Under the pieces are notes generated by a model, which was not told the DNA's origin, made no database searches, and worked only from the letters and a program-made list of their open reading frames with translations. Shown here in pieces: positions 56,950 through 64,000 of a stretch of DNA of 64,000 nt. A program made the position numbers and the translations under genes. The DNA lies in assembly GCA_009823395.1 (NCBI GenBank), contig CM020508.1, positions 5,726,515 to 5,790,514 on the forward strand, read 5' to 3'. The stretch's first letter is position 1, and each line of letters begins with the position of its first letter. The DNA is from Thamnaconus septentrionalis. Taxonomy: Eukaryota; Chordata; Actinopteri; Tetraodontiformes; Monacanthidae.

Positions 56950-59900
56950 ATGCCTCCCAAGTTCAAGAGACACCTTAACGATGACGAAGTCACGGGATCC
57001 ATACGCAGTGAGAGGGTAAGAGAACAGGTGGACAGAGAGACGTACGATGACTTATCATAGAGAGTTCAGGAGAGTTGTTTTGTCTCCTTCAAGACATGTG
57101 GAAGGTCCACCAAAGTTTAGAAGGACGTGGAGCTTTAGTGGGAGACTGTAAACAGGGTGCTAAATTTGCTCTCTCTGGAGATTTAGTGCAAGGCTGCACC
57201 TCTTGAATTCCACATGCGAAAAAAAACATCTGAAAATGTGTATAGAATAAAACCTTTAACCGCAATTTCAACCAAAGAATAGCTTGGTCTGTTTTAGCCG
57301 TGGAAATATAACTGAGGGGAACAGAACCCTTTGAAGAAAATCAAAGTGGAAGACAGAACTCAAAGTTCTGAACAGCTGTGGCCAGATGTCTGGTTCTCAT
57401 CAGAGGCCCACCTTCCTTCTCCTCCTGCAGCATCATCCCTGCGCCTAGTCCTGGATTTCCTCCGTGAAATCCTGTATGTGATTGAATTGACCTGGTTCAA
57501 AGTTGTGCTCTCGGGTGGAGATCCGGGCCGCCGCAGCGCCGCCTCTCTTCCTCCATATTTGCCTTTTCTTTCTTTCTTTTTTTCTTTTACAGCCCCCTCT
57601 AATGATAGCCACCAGTCCTGCCATCTGTCTCCTCTTTAAGACAGTTCAAAGAAAGCAGGACGTACAGAAGGAGAGAGTTACCCACTGGACCTATAAAGCT
57701 CTCTTGGATCAGGTGGCCACCATTCTCTGCAGCCCCAATAAAAGAAATCAAATACATGCATGGGCACAGTGTGTGCAGACAGCTGTCAAGGTCGCTGAAC
57801 CTCCACAGGGTTCCAGCAAGTTCCTTGTGGTTGCAGGTGGACAAAAAACTCGGGGGATTGAAGCAAAGCTGCTGCCTACTTCAGACCCGATGTTTGTCTT
57901 TTGTTCCCGTTAGTTTGCGAGAGGAAGGCTGCGTCTTAATGCAAGCGGCGCACTTACACAATCCCTTGTAAAGTGGAAAAATTCTCCATCCAGTAGCAGT
58001 AAATAGTTCTGCTGTCTGGCATCCAATGAGAAGCAGACTCTTCCTGTCTCCTCCTGATCCATATTTGCTTCTTTCCGAGGTAATTGAACGCTGCCACCGC
58101 CCTAATTCTCTCATTGAAAAACGTTAGTCTGGATTCTCGAATCCAGAGGCATAAATCTCCCTCTGGTCCACACCAGGTTTCTGGCAAAAGTCTAAAAGAG
58201 CTGAAGATAAACTGTTTTTATAGAAGGTTTAAAAAAAAAAAAATCTGACTCACATGCACCACAATAGCTGCAGGGCCCGGCCGTGTAGACAGAAACGGCT
58301 TCAATTGATGAGAGCAGCAGCCTTTGCTAAAATATGAGCTTCATTACTCCAGCGAGATCCTATTCCTGGAGCCTCTTCCTGTGAAAATCATCAATGAGCA
58401 GAGGAGCTTTTCTGTCTGCAGCAGTCCAGGCCTCCCATCGCGGCGTCCCACTCCACTCGTGGCACTAAACACTCAGTATATATGATGTATATTCTGACTC
58501 CTTTCTCTCTTTGACAGAGGAACCTGCTGGAAGAGGACTCGGATGAGGAGGAAGACTTTTTCCTGTGAGTTCCTGCAGGGATAAAGTCCATTTATGTCAC
58601 GGCATCACCTTTTCCACCTCTGTGCGGTGACATCATCAAACCATGACAAGATCAGATCGGATCAGAATAAACTTTATTGTCCCCCCAAGGAGGAAATCTG
58701 TCTTGGACTTTCAGGTTCCATCTGCCACAGTACATTGCAAACAATAAAAACTATACAGAGTATTTCACTAGTTTCCAGAGAAATTGCATGTGAATTTAAA
58801 GTGACTTGCGCATTAAGCATTCTGCATTCTACAGACTAATACAGAATAATAATAATGATTAAAAAAAAAAACCAAGACGATAACAAATTAAATAATGATA
58901 ATTATAATAAAATAAAATGTTTTGCAAATAGGAAACAATGACGTGCAGCTGCTAACAGCGAGTGTGTTTTGTGTCTGTGTGTTTTCCAGGAGAGGGCCGA
59001 GCGGACCCAGGTTTGGCCCCCAGAACGACAAAGTCAAGCAGTGAGTGAAGTCGATCACGCCCAGAGAGCCTCTCTCCCGCTGTTTTCGCCAGAGCTGCGA
59101 GTTTTGGCGCTGGCGTTGCGCAACCTGTTCTCCGCCGTGTTTACCGGGAGAAGCGGCCGCGTGCCACTGCTCATTGTGTAACCTTCCCAGGAACGTCCCG
59201 CTCCGGCTGCGCGCTCACTTTCCAGTCACGCTCTGCCAGAGAGCCGGGAAGGCCATTGTTGAGAGAGTTGCTGCCCCCCTCCCTCCCCTCCCCCTCCCGG
59301 CTCGCACTCAACAGTTTGTCATTGCAAACACATAAAACCAGATGGCACCGTCGCCGCTCCTTGGAATGCCGCCGTGTGTACATTGGCCCGGGCCCCCCCA
59401 GGTCGGACCCTGGCGCTGTGTTTACGTGTGTTTTGCGGCAGCCCATGTGTCTTCCTGATGGTGTGTTTTTGGCCCCGGCTGAATATCACCGGACCCTAAT
59501 GTGCAATCAAGCACGAGTCCAAGGCCGAGTCCAGGCTGCTTCTTCTGCAGACAATCAGCGTGTCGGAAAAAGGAAAATGTGATCAGCAGCGAGAGGAAAA
59601 ACAAAGCCCTGTCTTGCGTCTGACTTACGAGCCTCGGTGTGTTTTTAAAATGATACCTGCCCTCCCGCTGACCCCGCCCCCCTCTCGCTCACTCTGGGAC
59701 AATAATAAAGCATGAATGGACATTCACGTCCTTTTTATTCTGCACTGGACTTCAATGGAGTGGCCTTGAATTTATCCCAGAATTCTATCATATTTAGCCT
59801 TCTGTTTATAGCCTCCTTCTAAAAAACACTCAGTTTTTAGGTTTGAGCTAAGATGAATGTTTTGTAGTTTGGAAGGGAGAAGGTGGTCTTTCAGGGGGAA

Positions 59901-62900
59901 GCCAGCAGCGGCCGTGGGGTCTGGTCACTGATCTGGGAGAGGTATCAGTGCTTTTTGTGACATCACAAAGGTCTGCTGGCCATAACTTATTATTTAAGCA
60001 CACATTTTATGAAAAGCTGAGCAAGCAAACCAAGTTAAAGGTCCCATTTCCTGAATGACTTTTAAGCACCCAGTATTTCAATTTAAGTTGTGAATGTTTT
60101 TCCACTCTTGTGCGTAACACGAACAAACTTCAGAAGAAACCTTGATAAATTCCAGCGTTATTATTCCTGCCTGACGGCTGTTATTCCCGACGCCCTCCCA
60201 CCCCCCCACCGTCTCCCCAGGGTGCAGTCGCAGGTCGACGAGGTGATCGACGTCATGCAGGAGAACATCTCCAAGGTGATCGAGAGAGGCGAGCGCCTGG
60301 AGGACCTTCAGGACAAGTCTGGTGAGTCACGCGACGTGTGTCTTGTGCGTCGCCACAAGATCGATGCGGAGAGCGGAGCCGGAGTCCAGAGGGAACTTTC
60401 TATCAATCGGGTTTTGTTTAAATGTTTAACTCTTAACGCGTGGCTTCCAGATGGCCGCCACATGGCGAGCGCTGTTTTCCCTCGCAGGGAAACAAGCTGT
60501 AATGTTGACTGATTTCTTTTCCATTTTGTGTTTGCATGGCAGAAATTAACAAGGGTGTATAATGGTTTCGTGCTCATAAGGATTTCTGGCTGGCTGAAGC
60601 CAGGAATGAGATAAACACCAGCAGGGAGTACTGACAGAAGAAGTAAACATTTAGTCAGAATTTTGAGTTATTTTTTTATTTTGCACATTTTTTTCCCTGC
60701 GCTGAACAGCAGAATGTCTCCTTCAGTATATAATCTGTGTTGTAGTTGTTATGTCATTAGCAGTAATGATGTCCGTTAGACGGCCGTACTGTCGTTTTCA
60801 CGCTTTTATTTTGAAAAATGACAACATTTTCAATCAATGAGCTGACTTTGCGCTCGTGAGTGAAACATAACAGACGCCAGTCGACCGCTTCCTCTCTGGT
60901 GGCGTGCACGGTAGGCGCAGCTGTGTGTATATATAGTCACTCAGTGCGCTTTAAAGCCGCTAACGGCAGGTCCAGCCTGAGCGCTTTGCCAGGTGTGCGT
61001 CTGAGATCTCAATCTGTGGCCCATCTCCGTCACTGTGACACACACGTACAGACACACACACACACGTACAGACACAGAAACGCACTCGGTGTGTTTGTCA
61101 AGAAGAGGAGTGACGTGCGATTAGCTCAGCGCTCCACCTTCGCCTCGCAACGCACTCAAGGCCGCTAACAAGACAGACATGACAGACGAGACTGAGACGC
61201 CAACCTCCTCCTCCTTTTCTTCCTCCTCGTCCTTGTCTTCCGCCACCTTCTCATCCTCCTCCCCCACTCTTCCTTCTCCTCTTCCTCCTTCTCCTCTTCC
61301 TCCTTATCCTGCTCTTCCTCTTCCTCCTCTTCCTCTCCTACTTCTCCTCTTCCTCCTCCTCCTCCTCTTTCTCTTCCTCCTCTTCCTCCTTCTATTCCTC
61401 CTTCTCCTGCTCTCCCTCCTCTTCCTCCTCCTCCCTCTCCTCCTTGTCTTCCTCATCCTCCTCTACCTCGTCTTCCTCGTCCTTCTCCTACTCGTCCTCC
61501 TCCTCTCCCTTCTCTTCCCCTCCTCCTCCAACTCCTCTTCCTCCTCCTCCTCCTCCTCCTCTTCTTCCTCGTCCTCCGCCAGATGAAGACGTTAGCCAGT
61601 GGTGCTCGCGCCACAAAGCCTCATTATTACCCCGGAGTTGCGTAAGCGCCCCCCCCCCACCCCAGTGTCGTGTCCCGCCGCCCACCGAGACGATGACGCA
61701 CATCTGGAAGGCATTTTGCGTTTGCACGCTTGCCCTGCGTGCATCAAAGTTAGCGGCAGGGTTAGCGCGCCGCCGCCGGCTACTCTTGCTCCCCTCCCGC
61801 CCCCGACCCACACCCTCGACCCTCGCACGGCCGTGTCCAGTCCTCGCAGGGCGACGGCCGCGCCGACCTGCCGGACAGACGGGCGGTTTAGCCGCTGTTA
61901 AATTCCTGGAGATTAACAAGCGGCGGTTCCTCGGAGGCCCGAGTGGCCTCCCTGCTGCAGTAATGACGAGTCGTTAACAGGCGCACACACAGGACGCGCA
62001 AAACAGCGGACGCGTGACAAACACGGAGCCTCCGAGGTGGGACGGGGGGCGCCGCTGCCGCAGCAGCACGTATGAACGTGGAGTCAACAATAGTATCCAG
62101 GGCGGCGGCGGCGGTGAGCGTTTCTGGAGAGGGACGTCATGTTGACGACGGTTCTGGGGGGACTTGACGGCGATGTGAGTGGATGGAGAGAATTCTGAGC
62201 TCACGTGTATGAATTCAGCAACTTTGTTTGGCCGCGACGGTGATCTCAAGAGTCGAGGGACTTATGTAACCGTAGCACAAGTGAGAAAGTGCAGCGGGGC
62301 GATCGAGCGGAACTCATCCCACATCAAAGTCCTAATCACAGCCAGGCCTGTGTGTTTACTTGGTGAATAACAACAGTTGTTTCTCCCTCTCCTTCCCTCC
62401 ATCATCCAATTCTTTCTCCTCCTCCTCGTCCTCGTCCCTCCTCCTCCTCACGTGTTGCCGTCCGTGCTGCTGCTACGGTCACGTGACCATGCAGAGAGCC
62501 TGTCGGACAACGCGTCGGCCTTCAGCAGCCGAGCCAAGCAGCTGCACCGGAGGATGTGGTGGAGGGACATGAAGGTGGGCCGGCTTCCTCTCTCTCTCTC
62601 TCTCTCGTACTCTCTCTCTGTCTCTCTCTCTTTCTCGCTCTGATTGAAAGTGTTTAACCCTTGTTTGTTTGTGTGGCGGGCAGATGAAGATGATCATCGC
62701 CCTGGTCGTGGTCGCTCTCCTGCTCATCATCATCAGTGAGTATTTACACCACCGGCTGTTTGTACATATAGTACAAACAGTAATAGTACCACAATTTCCT
62801 GGTCTTTTTAGTCTTTGTAGCCTCCTCACACAATTAATCAACCCCCACATGCCCGCCTGCCCCCTAAAAAGAGGCCAACAGATGTCCAGAGAGCACGTTT

Positions 62901-63260
62901 AGCCCGCTGTTTACAGCCTCCTGTAAAAACAACCTGCTTTAACAGCCCGATAAAAGTGATGCCTTGTAAGACCCTCCACATGTGTGGACACGTGAGGCGG
63001 TGGCGGGTGTTTTTGCCACCTTACGTAAGCCGAAAGGGTGAGTTACCAACACCCTTTGTGACATCACAAAGGTCCGGATCGAAGTTATGACACAAGCGGT
63101 TCCGAAACGAGTGGCCTTGATGGGATGTTGGGGGTTTGTTTGAAAGGTCGGGGATGCATTGAATAAAAAGAACAAGTTCATGAGGTGAATAGGTTGAGAC
63201 GGCTAATGTGTGATGTGTTCCTTCTCTGTTTCAGTTCCAGTCATCCTGCGGTATCGCTAG
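56950..63260 (+). CDS. vamp4: VAMP4, R-SNARE of the trans-Golgi network
   Basis: Seven coding segments: 56950-57015, 58518-58564, 58990-59040, 60221-60321, 62495-62574, 62684-62735 and 63235-63260, giving 140 residues (human 141) with consistent phases. Start MPPKFKRHLNDDEVTGS matches the family. The sorting signal RNLLEEDSDEEEDFF (dileucine plus acidic cluster, residues 23-37) targets the protein to the trans-Golgi network. The SNARE motif (QVDEVIDVMQENISKVIERGERLEDLQ to FSSRAKQLHRRMWW) carries the central arginine of an R-SNARE. One membrane anchor (MIIALVVVALLLIIII) ends in VILRYR. VAMP4 acts in endosome-to-Golgi fusion with syntaxin-6/16 and in bulk endocytosis, a process dynamins also serve. 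Frame intact. Confidence 0.96.
58667..58790 (-). repeat. LINE-type 3' tail fragment
   Basis: On the minus strand this reads GATTTCCTCCTTGGGGGGACAATAAAGTTTATT, a common 3' end of fish non-LTR elements. Located in vamp4 between the coding exons at 58518-58564 and 58990-59040. Limits are approximate. Confidence 0.5.
59795..60060. repeat. Dispersed repeat family copy C
   Basis: Shares with copy B, in order, CTGTTTATAGCCTCCT (about 59802), GGGAGAAGGTGG, GGTCTGGTCACT, ATCAGTGCTTTTTGTGACATCACAAAGG (near 59945-59972) and TTATGAAAAGCTGAGCAAGCAAAC. In a vamp4 intron. Confidence 0.6.
61197..61580. repeat. Long polypyrimidine (TCC/TTCC) tract
   Basis: About 380 bp almost wholly C and T on the plus strand, built of TCC, TTCC and CTCCT units, in the vamp4 intron between exons at 60221-60321 and 62495-62574. 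Creates leucine/serine-rich spurious frames. Confidence 0.95.
62586..62640. repeat. (CT)n microsatellite
   Basis: CT run with a few interruptions directly after the donor of the vamp4 exon ending at 62574. Confidence 0.93.
62895..63145. repeat. Dispersed repeat family copy D
   Basis: Carries CTGTTTACAGCCTCCTG (62907-62923) and CCTTTGTGACATCACAAAGGTC (about 63053-63074), the core shared with copies A to C. In the last vamp4 intron. Confidence 0.55.
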
Positions 63261-64000
63261 CGTCCGACGAGGAGGACGGTGGAGACCCTTCCTCTTCCCC
63301 TTCCCCTCCCTTCACTCCCCCCAACCCTACCTCCTCTTCCTCGCCCCTCTCCCTCTCCACTAAGTCCTCCACTCCCACTAGGGGGCAGCGGCCCGCCTGC
63401 ACGCCGGCCTCTGCCCGCACTTGGTGCAGGTCCTGGTTCCATCTCTTGGTTCACTGGGGGAAGCGGCAGTGCAGCAGGGGCAGGAGGGAGCGGGACGTCT
63501 TTGAATGCAAAGTCTTTAACCCTGTAGATAATGTGAAGGAGCGCTCCATTCCATCACCCACACATATCACACGGCCGGTCTCGACGACTGCAGGAGCTTA
63601 CAGTCGTGATGCAACGTGTAGATAGAACAGTGCTGCTCCAGAGGCAGCAGCGAATGAAACTTAGCCAATCTGGATGTTGCTGCAGCCCAACTTCAGTGTT
63701 GATAATGGGTGACGGGGTTCGACAGGGGGCGCCGTCAGAACAGCATCCTGCTTATTCCACCCCCTTAATCTCCACTTTCTCCGTCTGAATCCAAGCACAG
63801 CTTTTATTTTTTACTGTACACCAGGACCGTGTGGAATATAAACACGCAGGTAGTGAATGTCTCCCTCAGCCCCGTGAACTTTGACCCCCTGGCGTCTGGG
63901 CTCTGGGCTCTGGGCTGGTTTGGTCACGGCCATCCTCCCCCCCCTGCTGCTGACGTTAAACTGTCTGTCACTGTGCAGGTGGTTCTACTTGCCTTTAATT
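63261..64000 (+). other. vamp4 3' untranslated region (probable)
   Basis: Follows the vamp4 stop codon. The first 110 bp are very C/T-rich. No canonical AATAAA is seen before the window edge, so the transcript may end beyond it. No other gene recognised. Confidence 0.5.

Noticed and set aside
61179..61977. Leu/Ser/Pro-rich plus-strand frames
   Set aside because: Product of the polypyrimidine tract; no domain, inside a vamp4 intron.
1..64000. CRISPR arrays, bacterial operons or phage-type systems
   Set aside because: The DNA is vertebrate with spliced genes; tandem repeats seen are simple microsatellites.

Overview
The window is nuclear DNA from a vertebrate, almost certainly a teleost fish. 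Its genes have many short exons with GT/AG introns. It carries CA/GT microsatellites, a tRNA-derived SINE of a kind common in fish, LINE 3' tails and small nonautonomous DNA transposons. Genes named here were recognised by reading exon translations against remembered protein families; no database search was run.

Layout, left to right: 5' part of suco (minus, 1-16053, running off the left edge); tmed5 (plus, 17319-20179); pigc (plus, 22666-23656); a dynamin gene, dnm3 (minus, about 24982-43955), whose intron 14 holds on the opposite strand the microRNAs mir-199a (about 33740-33820) and mir-214 (about 36195-36275), i.e. the DNM3OS locus; mettl13/eef1aknmt (minus, 45329-49082); itpa (plus, 49362-50874); rangrf/MOG1 (minus, 53868-54458); and vamp4 (plus, coding 56950-63260). 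The order and orientation vamp4 - mettl13 - dnm3 (with antisense miRNAs) - pigc - suco matches human 1q24.3, with tmed5, itpa and rangrf added. Three gene pairs are head to head and probably share promoter regions: suco/tmed5, mettl13/itpa and rangrf/vamp4. pigc and dnm3 are tail to tail.

The most interesting signal is the state of dnm3. All exon boundaries can be placed, but exon 6 and exon 8 each lack one base relative to the reading frame. The protein is unusually divergent for a dynamin, only one exon 10 is present, and the proline-rich tail appears reduced to about ten residues. The antisense miRNA arms are intact (one terminal base of miR-214-3p differs). Either this is a decaying dynamin duplicate kept as a shell around an essential miRNA cluster, or the assembly has single-base deletions here. 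The second view gains support from a similar one-base deletion in itpa exon 7. The genes do not form one pathway: they cover ER/Golgi traffic (suco, tmed5, vamp4, dnm3), GPI-anchor synthesis (pigc), eEF1A methylation (mettl13), nucleotide-pool cleaning (itpa) and Ran regulation (rangrf).
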